Both the position numbers and the translations under genes were made by a program. Positions 21,854-31,015 of a stretch of 64,000 nucleotides of DNA are shown here, in pieces. The notes under the pieces are model-generated. The model was not told the DNA's origin. It ran no database searches and worked only from the letters and a program-made list of their open reading frames with translations. Position 1 is the first letter of the stretch, and each line of letters opens with the position of its first letter. This DNA comes from Arcobacter iocasae (GTDB lineage: Bacteria > Campylobacterota > Campylobacteria > Campylobacterales > Arcobacteraceae). The stretch is taken from assembly GCF_042214795.1 (NCBI RefSeq), contig NZ_CP090177.1, positions 434,001 to 498,000 on the forward strand, read 5' to 3'.

Positions 21854-22243
21854 TTATCCATCAGTGATTAAAGAAACTTTGAAAAAGCCAGCTTCTTTGA
21901 CTGTTTTTAACACAAAAATAACATCATCATAAATTAAACTTTTGTCAGCTCTAATATGAATAGGAGTATCTTTATTTTTATTATTTGAATAAAGAATAAA
22001 ACTATCTGCAAAATTCTTTAATTCATATTTGTTTTTTCCAATAATAATTTCTCTATCTTTAGTAATTAAAATAGAGATTTTTTTAACATCTTGTAATTGT
22101 CTAGATTTACTACCATTTGGTAAATTTACTGGTTCTTCAAACTCTATAACAGGAGCAGTAATCATTAAAATTGCTAGCAATACTAACATGATATCTACCA
22201 TTGGAGTAATATTTAAATCAGGCTTTTGATTATAATCATACAT
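21854..22243 (-). CDS. tolR: TolR/ExbD-type proton channel subunit
   Basis: A 129-residue protein with a short cytoplasmic end, one transmembrane helix (about 15-35) carrying the essential aspartate in PMVDIMLVLL, and a periplasmic ExbD/TolR domain. It couples proton flow through TolQ-TolR to TolA movement. It is 5 bases downstream of tolQ and 2 bases before tolA. Confidence 0.93.
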   Translation of the reverse strand: MYDYNQKPDLNITPMVDIMLVLLAILMITAPVIEFEEPVNLPNGSKSRQLQDVKKISILITKDREIIIGKNKYELKNFADSFILYSNNKNKDTPIHIRADKSLIYDDVIFVLKTVKEAGFFKVSLITDG

Positions 22244-22248
22244 ATTTT

Positions 22249-22809
22249 TTATGCCTTAGCAATCAAAATTTCAGATTGAGCCTTTAAATAGGTGTTTAAT
22301 TCATAAACTTTTCTAGTCAATATTTGATGAAATGTATAAGCAAAAATTGCTACAAAAATTCCACCTGCAGTTGCAACTAATGCTTCTGAAATAGCAGGTG
22401 CAATAATTGAAAATCCAACTTTTGATTGAGTTGAAAATTTTGCAAATGACTCTAAAATTCCAACAACAGTACCAAATAAACCAATAAATGGAGAAGTTGA
22501 AGATACTATAGATAACCAAGATAAACCTTCACTGGCATCTTTAATAATTGAAATTTCACAAGCATGTAATAAGGGTTTTGAACGAGATGTTTTAGCACAT
22601 CTGCTTAAACCAGACAGTGGACTTAAGATTGAATCTCTAGAAGTAAGTGTTTCTAAAGACTTTTTTTCATTAGTAATTAGTCCAGAAAGTTGACTATTTT
22701 TAAATATAAAAAGCCAAAAAATCAAAACAAAATAAACAGATAGCAGAGCTAATACAACAAGTGTAATAGCGCTACTATTTGTAAAATAATTTAAAATTAT
22801 ATCAATCAT
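22249..22809 (-). CDS. tolQ: TolQ/ExbB/MotA-type proton channel protein
   Basis: A 186-residue MotA/TolQ/ExbB-family protein with three membrane helices (about 15-35, 100-125 and 135-160). The conserved segment PFIGLFGTVVGI and the APAISEALVATAGG region are both present. With TolR it forms the proton-driven motor of the Tol-Pal system. It starts only 6 bases after atpC, so the Tol genes are joined to the ATP synthase operon, a linkage known from Campylobacter. Confidence 0.93.
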   Translation of the reverse strand: MIDIILNYFTNSSAITLVVLALLSVYFVLIFWLFIFKNSQLSGLITNEKKSLETLTSRDSILSPLSGLSRCAKTSRSKPLLHACEISIIKDASEGLSWLSIVSSTSPFIGLFGTVVGILESFAKFSTQSKVGFSIIAPAISEALVATAGGIFVAIFAYTFHQILTRKVYELNTYLKAQSEILIAKA

Positions 22810-22815
22810 TTTTAC

Positions 22816-23193
22816 TTAACTAAATGAGTTGATTTTTGCTTCAACAGATGCGATTGATACATTAGCATCAGAAACTGAATTAACAAGTTCTTTTGCAGCA
22901 TCAATAGCTTTAGCAATATCAGAGTCTCCACCCTGAGTAAGTGCCACAGCACCATCAGCTAAAACATCAACTGAAGTCTCGCTAACATTAACGTGACCCC
23001 AGTTAATTGCTACTGCCTCAGTTGTATTCTCTTTTTCAATTACAATCACACCAACTGTTAATGAAGATACCAATGATGAGTGACCTGGTAATACTCCAAA
23101 CTCTCCCTCTTTTCCAGGAAGAGTTACAGTTTTAACATCACCATTAAATATTGGTCCATTTGGTGTAACTATTGATAATTTTAGTGTATCCAT
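22816..23193 (-). CDS. atpC: F1 ATP synthase epsilon subunit
   Basis: A 125-residue epsilon subunit. The N-terminal beta-sandwich has VTPNGPIFNGDV and GEFGVLPGHSSLV, typical of AtpC; the C-terminal helical part is short and rich in Ala, Ser and Asp. It closes the central stalk of F1 and can inhibit ATP hydrolysis. It follows atpD by 17 bases and ends the ATP synthase part of the operon. Confidence 0.96.
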   Translation of the reverse strand: MDTLKLSIVTPNGPIFNGDVKTVTLPGKEGEFGVLPGHSSLVSSLTVGVIVIEKENTTEAVAINWGHVNVSETSVDVLADGAVALTQGGDSDIAKAIDAAKELVNSVSDANVSIASVEAKINSFS

Positions 23194-23210
23194 AAATTTA
23201 CCTTAATGGT

Positions 23211-24605
23211 TTATTTCATTTTCTCAGCTTTGGCAAGAACTTCGTCAATTCCACCAACCATATAGAATGCCATTTCTGGAATACTATCATATTTACCTTC
23301 TAAGATACCTTGGAAACCAGCAATTGTATCTTTTAACTCTACATATTTACCAGGAGACCCTGTAAATACTTCAGCAACGAAGAATGGTTGAGATAAGAAT
23401 CTCTCGATTTTTCTTGCTCTAGAAACTACAAGTTTATCTTCTTCAGATAATTCATCCATACCAAGAATTGCAATAATATCTTGTAAATCTTTGTATTTTT
23501 GTAATACTGATTGAACACCTCTAGCAGTGTTATAATGTTCTTGTCCTAAAATATCTGCACTTAGAATTCTTGAACTTGAATCCAATGGATCAACTGCTGG
23601 GTAAATACCTTTTTCAGCAATTTTTCTATTAAGTACTGTTGTTGCATCTAAGTGAGCAAAAACAGAAGCTGGAGCTGGATCTGTTAAGTCATCCGCTGGT
23701 ACATATACCGCTTGAACAGAAGTAATTGAACCTTTTGCAGTAGAAGTAATTCTTTCTTGTAATTTACCCATTTCAGATGCAAGTGTAGGTTGATATCCAA
23801 CAGCAGATGGAATTCTTCCTAAAAGAGCTGACATTTCAGAACCTGATTGTGCAAATCTAAAAATATTATCTACGAACATAAGTACATCAAGACCTTGTTC
23901 ATCTCTAAAATACTCAGCCATAGTAAGACCTGTTAATGCAATTCTATTTCTTGCACCTGGAGGCTCAGACATTTGACCATAACATAAAGCAACTTTATCA
24001 AGTACATTAGAATCTTTCATCTCATGATAAAGGTCATTTCCTTCTCTTGTTCTTTCACCAACACCTGCAAATACAGAGTATCCTGAATGTTTAAATGCAA
24101 CATTATGAATTAATTCCATAATAATAACTGTTTTACCAACACCAGCACCACCGAATAGTCCAACTTTACCACCTTTTGAATATGGTGCTAAAAGGTCAAC
24201 TACTTTGATACCTGTTTCAAACATTTCTGTTTTTGTAGATTGTTCTTCAAAAGTTGGTGCAGCTCTATGAATAGACCATCTTGGAGTCTCTTCTGGTATT
24301 GCTTCACCTTCATCAACTGGATCACCAATTACATTGAAAATTCTTCCTAATACTGCTTCACCAACTGGAACTTGAATAGGTCCACCTTGTGCAATACACT
24401 CTTGTCCTCTTGTTAATCCATCTGTCATATCCATAGCAATAGTTCTAACTCTACTATCACCAATATGTGCAGCAACTTCTAGTATTAATCTATCAGCCTT
24501 AGCGTCAGTTAATGTAACTTGAATTGCTTCATTAATTTCTGGTAAGTATCCGTCGAACTCTACGTCAACTACCGGACCCATTACCTGAACAATTTTACCT
24601 TTCAT
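23211..24605 (-). CDS. atpD: F1 ATP synthase beta subunit
   Basis: A 464-residue catalytic beta subunit. The Walker A motif GGAGVGKT is near residue 150, the catalytic Glu lies in GERTREGND, and the DELSEED-loop equivalent reads MDELSEEDK near 390. Length and sequence are fully standard. It binds ATP at the catalytic sites in the alpha3beta3 ring. It is 18 bases after atpG. Confidence 0.98.
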   Translation of the reverse strand: MKGKIVQVMGPVVDVEFDGYLPEINEAIQVTLTDAKADRLILEVAAHIGDSRVRTIAMDMTDGLTRGQECIAQGGPIQVPVGEAVLGRIFNVIGDPVDEGEAIPEETPRWSIHRAAPTFEEQSTKTEMFETGIKVVDLLAPYSKGGKVGLFGGAGVGKTVIIMELIHNVAFKHSGYSVFAGVGERTREGNDLYHEMKDSNVLDKVALCYGQMSEPPGARNRIALTGLTMAEYFRDEQGLDVLMFVDNIFRFAQSGSEMSALLGRIPSAVGYQPTLASEMGKLQERITSTAKGSITSVQAVYVPADDLTDPAPASVFAHLDATTVLNRKIAEKGIYPAVDPLDSSSRILSADILGQEHYNTARGVQSVLQKYKDLQDIIAILGMDELSEEDKLVVSRARKIERFLSQPFFVAEVFTGSPGKYVELKDTIAGFQGILEGKYDSIPEMAFYMVGGIDEVLAKAEKMK

Positions 24606-24623
24606 ACGGGCAGCTCCTTTAAA

Positions 24624-25508
24624 TTATTTTAATGCTTCAACACCACTGATAATTTCTATCAGCTCTGTTGTAATCGCAGCTTGTCTAGCTTTATTGTACT
24701 CAACTGTTAAACTATCAACTTTTTCTTTTGCATTCTTAGTTGCAGCTTCCATAGCTTGCATTCTTGCACTATGTTCAGCAGCTAAAGAATCAAGTAAAGA
24801 GTAATACATATTAAATTGAATGTATTTCTCAGTTAGTTCATTTAACACTTCTTCATCATCATCTGGCTCAATATTAAGCATAGATGACTCTTCTTTTAAT
24901 TCAACATTTTCAAAACTAATTGGTAAGATCTCTTTAATTTTTAACTCTTGAGTTAACATATTAAGGAATCCATTATATATTAAAACTACTTTATCAGTAA
25001 CTCCATTTTGAAAATCAGTTACAACTTCTTGAATAAAATCAGAAGCTCTATTATAATCAGGAGTAGAAGATAAATCGCTAACTTTTTGAGTCAATGTTTC
25101 ACCTTGGAAAGTAAAGTAATCAACACCTTTTCTTCCAGCAACTCTTAATCTTACAGTTACACCTTTTGCTCTGTATTCATTCATCATGTGCATTACAGCT
25201 TTAATCGTAGCCATGTTGAATCCACCACAAAGACCTTTGTCAGCAGTAACAAAAACAATATCTACTGTTTTTGGACTTTCATTTTGAATAAATGCTCTAT
25301 TGTGCATTCCATCATCTTGAACTTTGCCAACTCTGTGTGCAATCTCAGAAAGAACTTGATTAATCTTTTCTGCATAACTTTTAGCTTGATCAGACAATTG
25401 TCTAGTACGCGTAAGTTTTGCAGAAGATACAAGCTTCATAGCTTTTGTAGTCTTCTGAGTATTTTTAACACTACCAATTTTTAATTTAATCTCTTTTAAG
25501 TTAGCCAT
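24624..25508 (-). CDS. atpG: F1 ATP synthase gamma subunit
   Basis: A 294-residue gamma subunit, the rotating central shaft of F1. It begins with the family's MANLKEIK.KI..VKNT and ends with the conserved helix RQAAITTELIEIISGVEAL. The Rossmann-like middle domain includes VTADKGLCGGFN. It stands between atpA and atpD as in almost all bacteria. Confidence 0.97.
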   Translation of the reverse strand: MANLKEIKLKIGSVKNTQKTTKAMKLVSSAKLTRTRQLSDQAKSYAEKINQVLSEIAHRVGKVQDDGMHNRAFIQNESPKTVDIVFVTADKGLCGGFNMATIKAVMHMMNEYRAKGVTVRLRVAGRKGVDYFTFQGETLTQKVSDLSSTPDYNRASDFIQEVVTDFQNGVTDKVVLIYNGFLNMLTQELKIKEILPISFENVELKEESSMLNIEPDDDEEVLNELTEKYIQFNMYYSLLDSLAAEHSARMQAMEAATKNAKEKVDSLTVEYNKARQAAITTELIEIISGVEALK

Positions 25509-25518
25509 TGACTAATCC

Positions 25519-27036
25519 TTATTTTGCACTAAAAACAGTTTTAAACTCTTCTAACGCAGATTTTAAATTATCTTCAGTATCTTCGTCTAATTTTTTCTTA
25601 GATTTAATTTCATCTAAAATATTTGAATATTTTTGCTCAATAAATGCATGTAATTCATCTTCAAATCTAACAACGTCAGAAACTGCGATATCGTTTAAAT
25701 ATCCTTTAGTTCCAGCATAAATAATAACAACTTGTTTTTCAATAACTAAAGGTTTATTAACACCTTGTTTTAATACTTCTACCATTCTTTGACCAAGTTC
25801 AAGTTCTCTTCTTGTACTTTCATCAAGATCAGATGCGAATTGAGCAAATGCTTCAAGTTCTCTATATTGTGCAAGTGATAATTTTAAAGTACCAGCAACT
25901 TGCTTAGTAGCTTTAATTTGTGCTGCTCCACCAACTCTTGATACAGAAAGTCCCACATTAATTGCAGGTCTAATTCCTGAGTTGAAAAGGTTAGTTTCTA
26001 AGAAGATTTGACCATCTGTAATAGAAATAACATTTGTAGGAATATATGCTGCAACATCTCCTGCTTGTGTTTCGATAATAGGTAAAGCTGTCATTGAACC
26101 AGCTCCTCTTTCATCTGACATTTTAGCAGCTCTCTCAAGTAATCTTGAGTGTAGGTAAAATACATCCCCTGGATAAGCTTCTCGACCTGGAGGTCTTCTT
26201 AAAATTAATGACATCTCTCTATATGCAACTGCATGTTTTGATAAATCATCATAAACGATTAATGCATGTTTCCCATTATCTCTAAAGTACTCACCAATTG
26301 TAACACCAGTATATGGAGCTAAGAATTGTAATGTAGCTGAATCTGCAGCTGAAGCATTAACAACAATTGTATATTCCATTGCACCAGATTCTTCTAATGT
26401 TCTAACAACAGAAGCTACTGAAGATGATTTTTGACCAATTGCAACATAAATACAAATTACATTTTCACCTTTTTGGTTAAGGATTGTATCAATAGCAACA
26501 GTTGTTTTACCAGTTTGTCTATCTCCAATAATAAGCTCTCTTTGACCTCTTCCAATTGGAACAAGTGCATCAATTGCTTTAATACCTGTTTGTAATGGTT
26601 CATGAACTGATTTTCTAGCCATGATTCCAGGAGCTTTTTCTTCAACAAATCTTGTTTCAGTTGATTCAATAGTCCCTTTTCCATCAATTGGTTCACCTAA
26701 TGCATTAACAACTCTTCCAACCATAGCTTCACCAACTGGTGTTTCTAATAGTTTTCCAACTCTTTTACAAGAAGAACCTTCTCTTAATCCATTTCCAGAA
26801 CCTAAAACAACAACACCAACAGAAGCTTCTTCAAGGTTAGAAGCTAGCCCTCTTTCGCCGTTTTCAAATTCTACAATCTCACCAGCCATAACGTTCTTAA
26901 GACCGTAAACTTGAGCAATACCATCTGCATAAGAGATAATTTTACCAGTCTCATTTACATCTACATTTAATTCAAAGTTATCAATTCTTTCTTTGATGAT
27001 CGAACTGATTTCATCAGCTTGAATTTTTGCACCCAT
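25519..27036 (-). CDS. atpA: F1 ATP synthase alpha subunit
   Basis: A 505-residue alpha subunit. Walker A is GDRQTGKT near residue 170, and the family signature ending PAINVGLSVSRVGG is around 365-380. It forms the non-catalytic nucleotide sites of the alpha3beta3 ring. It is 21 bases after atpH. Nothing unusual is seen. Confidence 0.98.
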   Translation of the reverse strand: MGAKIQADEISSIIKERIDNFELNVDVNETGKIISYADGIAQVYGLKNVMAGEIVEFENGERGLASNLEEASVGVVVLGSGNGLREGSSCKRVGKLLETPVGEAMVGRVVNALGEPIDGKGTIESTETRFVEEKAPGIMARKSVHEPLQTGIKAIDALVPIGRGQRELIIGDRQTGKTTVAIDTILNQKGENVICIYVAIGQKSSSVASVVRTLEESGAMEYTIVVNASAADSATLQFLAPYTGVTIGEYFRDNGKHALIVYDDLSKHAVAYREMSLILRRPPGREAYPGDVFYLHSRLLERAAKMSDERGAGSMTALPIIETQAGDVAAYIPTNVISITDGQIFLETNLFNSGIRPAINVGLSVSRVGGAAQIKATKQVAGTLKLSLAQYRELEAFAQFASDLDESTRRELELGQRMVEVLKQGVNKPLVIEKQVVIIYAGTKGYLNDIAVSDVVRFEDELHAFIEQKYSNILDEIKSKKKLDEDTEDNLKSALEEFKTVFSAK

Positions 27037-27057
27037 TCAATTTCTCCTTTATAAGTT

Positions 27058-27588
27058 CTAAACTGCTTTTAAAATATGATTTATCATTTGTGATTTAAGT
27101 CTATCTTTTGAGAAGCTAATCTCAACGCCAAGTCCATCAATATCAACTTTAATACCATCATAATCACATACATTTTGAGTTAAAGATAATTTAACATCAA
27201 ATTTCTTACTAAATTGCTCTGCAATAGAGTTAATATATTGATCAGATAATGCATTGTTAGTATAAACAACACCTTCATAAGAATTTTCCATTACTGCAAT
27301 ATTAGCTTTTAATTCTGCAAGTATAAATGGAATAATTTCTAATCTTTTTTTACTACCTAACAATTTTATTAAATTCTTTGTAGTATCAGAAATATTATCA
27401 ATCAACGAGATTATTAAATCTGTTTTTTGAGATTCTTTTACTTCAATTGAAGATATGATAGAGATAAACTTATCATCAGCAAATGCTTTTGAAATTTCAC
27501 TTAATTCATTACAAATTGAAGTTGCAGTAGCTAAATCTTTACCATCTAATAGTGCTTTAACATATCTTTTTGCAATTAAATCATTCAT
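27058..27588 (-). CDS. atpH: F1 ATP synthase delta subunit
   Basis: A 176-residue delta subunit (OSCP homologue) starting MNDLIAKRYVKAL, the usual AtpH opening (x-A-x-RYAxAL). It joins the top of F1 to the b/b' stalk. Its start overlaps the end of atpF by one base (27588), so the two are translated together. Confidence 0.94.
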   Translation of the reverse strand: MNDLIAKRYVKALLDGKDLATATSICNELSEISKAFADDKFISIISSIEVKESQKTDLIISLIDNISDTTKNLIKLLGSKKRLEIIPFILAELKANIAVMENSYEGVVYTNNALSDQYINSIAEQFSKKFDVKLSLTQNVCDYDGIKVDIDGLGVEISFSKDRLKSQMINHILKAV

Positions 27589-28100
27589 TACGCCACCTTC
27601 TTAAGTATAATACTTGCTAATTCATCTTGCGATAATGCAATATTTTCAGATTTAAGTAGCTCTTCTAGAATTTCTTCAACAACTTGTCTTTGCACTTTTT
27701 TAGTTTCAACTTCTATTTTTTCATCGAAATTTCTGTTTAATTGAGCAATATCATGGTCAACTGCATCTGCAACTTTTTGTTTTAATGCACCAACTTCTGA
27801 TTTCGCAAGTTCAACAGTTTCTGCAGCTAATTTTTTAGCTTGCTCTAGTTTTACTGCTGCTTCATCAATTTTTGATTGTGAAGCTTTTAAAGTATCTTGT
27901 ACTTTATCTAATTCAGATTGAATTTCTAAAGTTCTATTTGCAAAAAAAGCTTTAATTTTATCGGCTAATAAATACCATAAAATTCCAGCAAAGATTACAA
28001 AGTTAACGGTTCTTTGAATTATATCAGTTTCCGCACCATTACTATTAGCAAATAACGCTACAGGAGCTAAAGCTAATAAAGTTAATAATAATTTGTTCAC
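27588..28100 (-). CDS. atpF: F0 ATP synthase subunit b
   Basis: A 170-residue b subunit. A first hydrophobic stretch at 1-18 looks like a signal sequence, followed by a second membrane helix (about 30-50) and a long charged, Ala/Lys/Glu-rich coiled coil to the end. The extra N-terminal hydrophobic segment is a known trait of the b subunit in Campylobacter and Helicobacter. It is 10 bases after the b' gene. The F0 subunits a and c are not in this window and must be encoded elsewhere. Confidence 0.92.
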   Translation of the reverse strand: MNKLLLTLLALAPVALFANSNGAETDIIQRTVNFVIFAGILWYLLADKIKAFFANRTLEIQSELDKVQDTLKASQSKIDEAAVKLEQAKKLAAETVELAKSEVGALKQKVADAVDHDIAQLNRNFDEKIEVETKKVQRQVVEEILEELLKSENIALSQDELASIILKKVA

Positions 28101-28110
28101 TTCTTCTCCC

Positions 28111-28533
28111 TTATATTGAGCTTAACTTAGCTTTTAAGCTCTCATTAAATTGAGGCATTGCCGCGATTAATGAATCTTTTAAAGCTTTTGAATCTTTATC
28201 TAAAGAAACTTTAAAATCAGAATATTTTGTTTCAATATCTGATTTTGCAAGTTCTAATTTAGAATCAGCAACTTTTTTAGCTTCATTAAAAGCTTCTTCT
28301 CTAATTACAGCAGCTTCTTTTTTAGCTTTTGCAATAATATCATTTGCTTCAGCTAGCATCCCATCTACATCAGCAGTATTTGACTTTGCATTCTCTAAAT
28401 CACTTTTGATAGATTTTGCTCTTTCATCCATATGCTTTAGTAGAGGCGTAAATAGACAACTGTTTAGTCTGGCAAGTACTAATAAGAAAATAATACCAGA
28501 GCTAAGCAACAATACAGGACTTATGTCTAACAT
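28111..28533 (-). CDS. atpF': F0 ATP synthase subunit b'
   Basis: A 140-residue b-type subunit with an N-terminal membrane helix (about 5-25) and a charged coiled coil. It is paired with the second b gene directly downstream, so the peripheral stalk is probably a b/b' heterodimer. It is the first gene of the atp operon; GGAGGA stands just ahead of the ATG. The 103 bases before it, after parB, may hold a promoter, although the parAB genes run in the same direction. Confidence 0.9.
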   Translation of the reverse strand: MLDISPVLLLSSGIIFLLVLARLNSCLFTPLLKHMDERAKSIKSDLENAKSNTADVDGMLAEANDIIAKAKKEAAVIREEAFNEAKKVADSKLELAKSDIETKYSDFKVSLDKDSKALKDSLIAAMPQFNESLKAKLSSI

Positions 28534-28636
28534 TCATTCCTCCATATTTTTTACAGTTTAGTTTGACTAAAACTTATAAATTTTAGCGAAATATTATATA
28601 AATATTTATTAAATGGGTCAAATTGTTAGATAAATT

Positions 28637-29518
28637 TTATAAAGTGTTACGAAAGTAATTAGATATCTTTTCAATATCCTCTTGAGATTTGATTTCTATC
28701 TTAAAGCAATTCTTTTCAAGTTTTACTTTTAGATTATTTTTTGATAATTCATCAACAACACTACTTAAAGGTTTTAAATCATAATTTTTAGGTGATGATT
28801 TTGCTTTTTTAGCCGAAGTTGGTTCAGGTTTTTTAATATCTTTAATAAGTAGTTCTGTTTCTCTTACAGACAATTTTTGTCCTATGATACTATCAGTAAC
28901 TTTTCTTTGTGTTTCTTCATCAAGCCCTACCATTATTTTTGCATGACCAGCAGTTATTTTATCATTAGCCAACATTTGTTGAACATAAGAAGATAATTGT
29001 AAAAGTCTTAAAGTATTTGTTATAGATGTCCTACTTTTAAAAACTTTTACTGATAGTTCTTCATGTGTTAAAGAGTGCTCATTTATAAGTTGAGCATACG
29101 AATATGCTAATTCAATTACATTTAGATCATCTCTTTGAATATTTTCAATTAAAGCGATTTCTCTTAATTTGTTACTATCAATATCTAAAATATTTGCTTT
29201 GATTTTATCAATATTAGCTAATTTATGAGCTCTTAATCTTCTCTCACCGGCAATTAAGATATATTCACCATATTCAGTTGACTCAATTACACTAATAGCT
29301 TGAATAAGACCATGTTCCTTAATTGAATCACTTAATTCTTTTAATTTATCTTCATCAAATATTTTTCTAGGTTGTGCGGGATTTGGTTTGATACTATTTA
29401 CATCTAAATAAATATCCATACCACTTTCTTTAGAAGAAGAACTGTTATTGCTTTCATAAGCTGATTCAACTTCACCTAATAGTTCACCTAAACCTCTACC
29501 TAATGCTGCTTTTGCCAT
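28637..29518 (-). CDS. parB: Chromosome-partitioning protein ParB (Spo0J)
   Basis: A 293-residue ParB. The CTPase/nuclease-like domain contains the GERRLRAHKLA box (near 93-103), followed by a helix-turn-helix region (TAGHAKIMVGL) and a C-terminal dimerisation domain. It binds parS sites and loads onto DNA as a CTP clamp. It is 3 bases after parA. I looked for a parS palindrome nearby and did not find one I trust. Confidence 0.95.
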   Translation of the reverse strand: MAKAALGRGLGELLGEVESAYESNNSSSSKESGMDIYLDVNSIKPNPAQPRKIFDEDKLKELSDSIKEHGLIQAISVIESTEYGEYILIAGERRLRAHKLANIDKIKANILDIDSNKLREIALIENIQRDDLNVIELAYSYAQLINEHSLTHEELSVKVFKSRTSITNTLRLLQLSSYVQQMLANDKITAGHAKIMVGLDEETQRKVTDSIIGQKLSVRETELLIKDIKKPEPTSAKKAKSSPKNYDLKPLSSVVDELSKNNLKVKLEKNCFKIEIKSQEDIEKISNYFRNTL

Positions 29519-29521
29519 TTT

Positions 29522-30301
29522 TTATCCTGCTATTGCTTTTGCTAAATTTGTATAAGCTTTTGTACCAATTGCTGCCGCATCATAAAGCATAATTGGTTTT
29601 CCAAAACTTGGGCTTTCTGCTAGTTTAATATTTCTTGGTATTACTACATATGAACTACCATCAATTTTAAATAATTTACTTTCAAAATGTTGTGCAAGGT
29701 CTGCAAATACTTGTTTTGCAAGATTATTTTGTGCACTATACATAGTTGGAAGAAATCCTCTAATTTGTAGTTGTCTATTAATAGTTTGTTTTACTAATTT
29801 TATAGTATTAAGTAATTGTGCCAAACCTTCAAGTGCAAAAAACTCACATTGAATTGGTATTAAAACAGAATTAGAAGCACTTAGTGTATTAATTGTAATA
29901 GGACCTAATGCAGGAGGTGAATCAATAATAATATAATCAAAATCTTTCTTAATAGGATCAATTTTTCTTTTTAATATTAATTCTCTATCTTTTGTATTTT
30001 TATAAAATTCTCTTTCAATACCAACTAAACCAATATTTGAAGGTGCTACTTTCAAATTATCAATTTCTGAGTCTAGTATAATTTCATTTAATTCTTTTGT
30101 TCCAAGCATAACATGATAAATATTATATTCATAGGTGTCTCGGTGAAACCCTAAACTTGTAGTTGCATTTGCTTGTGGATCTGCATCTATTAATAATACT
30201 TTCTTCCCTTGTAAGGCTAAAGCTGCACTTAAATTCACAGCTGTAGTTGTTTTACCAACTCCACCTTTTTGATTTGCTATTGTTATTACTTCTGCCATCA
30301 T
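29522..30301 (-). CDS. parA: Chromosome-partitioning ATPase ParA (Soj)
   Basis: A 259-residue ParA/Soj without an N-terminal DNA-binding domain. The deviant Walker A KGGVGKTT is at about residues 13-20, with LIDADPQANAT and DYIIIDSPPALG as switch and Walker B regions. It positions chromosome origins together with ParB. Two adjacent ATG codons could start it (30301 or 30298); the first makes an ATGA overlap with the birA stop. Its link to birA upstream and atp genes downstream is conserved in Campylobacter. Confidence 0.95.
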   Translation of the reverse strand: MMAEVITIANQKGGVGKTTTAVNLSAALALQGKKVLLIDADPQANATTSLGFHRDTYEYNIYHVMLGTKELNEIILDSEIDNLKVAPSNIGLVGIEREFYKNTKDRELILKRKIDPIKKDFDYIIIDSPPALGPITINTLSASNSVLIPIQCEFFALEGLAQLLNTIKLVKQTINRQLQIRGFLPTMYSAQNNLAKQVFADLAQHFESKLFKIDGSSYVVIPRNIKLAESPSFGKPIMLYDAAAIGTKAYTNLAKAIAG

Positions 30302-30933
30302 CTTAGACTAAAAACCTTTTTATTATTAATATTTATCGAACCATCACTATTTAACTGTGCATTGATTAAGGGTATTTTTTCATTGTTAATTGTTGCGTGT
30401 AAATTTTTACTTCTTTCGAATTCTACCACATATTCTTTTAAAATATCCTCCCATAAAATCTTTTTTTCAATATTTTGAAAATATAATTTAAATAATTCTT
30501 TTATATTTATTTGTATATCTAGTTTTAAGAACTCACTATTAACATTATTTAAGTTTAAGCCTATTCCACAATAGACTAAACCATTTGAGACAGAGGTTAT
30601 AGTTCCACCAATTTTGTAATTATTTATATAAAAATCATTTGGCCATTTAAGCCAAACTTCTGAACCAAAATCTTTTAATATATTTTTTAAAACATAAGAA
30701 AAATAAATTGATGCGCTTTGTATTTCTAAATCATTTGGTAAATCATCTTGTTTTATTACGAAAGAAAAAAATAAATTTCCTTTTGTACCTATCCATGAAT
30801 TACCACGACTACCTATTCCTGCAGTTTGTTCTTGGGTATAAAAACATAAACTATTGGAAAAACCATTACTCTTTATATATTCTTTTAAATATGTATGTGT
30901 AGAATCAACACTTTTTAAATATCTAATTTCCAT
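30298..30933 (-). CDS. birA: Biotin--[acetyl-CoA-carboxylase] ligase
   Basis: A 211-residue biotin protein ligase with only the catalytic domain. The biotinoyl-AMP loop reads GSRGNSW (the GRGRxW-like motif), followed by GNLFFSFV, and WLKWPNDFY carries the conserved lysine region. There is no N-terminal helix-turn-helix, so unlike E. coli BirA it should not act as a repressor. It activates biotin and attaches it to acetyl-CoA carboxylase, which makes malonyl-CoA for lipid and polyene synthesis. It overlaps parA by 4 bases. Confidence 0.92.
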   Translation of the reverse strand: MEIRYLKSVDSTHTYLKEYIKSNGFSNSLCFYTQEQTAGIGSRGNSWIGTKGNLFFSFVIKQDDLPNDLEIQSASIYFSYVLKNILKDFGSEVWLKWPNDFYINNYKIGGTITSVSNGLVYCGIGLNLNNVNSEFLKLDIQINIKELFKLYFQNIEKKILWEDILKEYVVEFERSKNLHATINNEKIPLINAQLNSDGSININNKKVFSLR

Positions 30934-31015
30934 AAATGCATTGTACTAAATTAATCTACAAGTTCATATTAATGAACTTATATATATAATATTTACTTTT
31001 TAATTTGGAGAGATA

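Noticed and set aside
28534..30301. A parS centromere site near parAB
   Set aside because: I looked for a 16-bp palindrome like TGTTTCACGTGAAACA and saw none in or next to parA and parB; sites may lie elsewhere.
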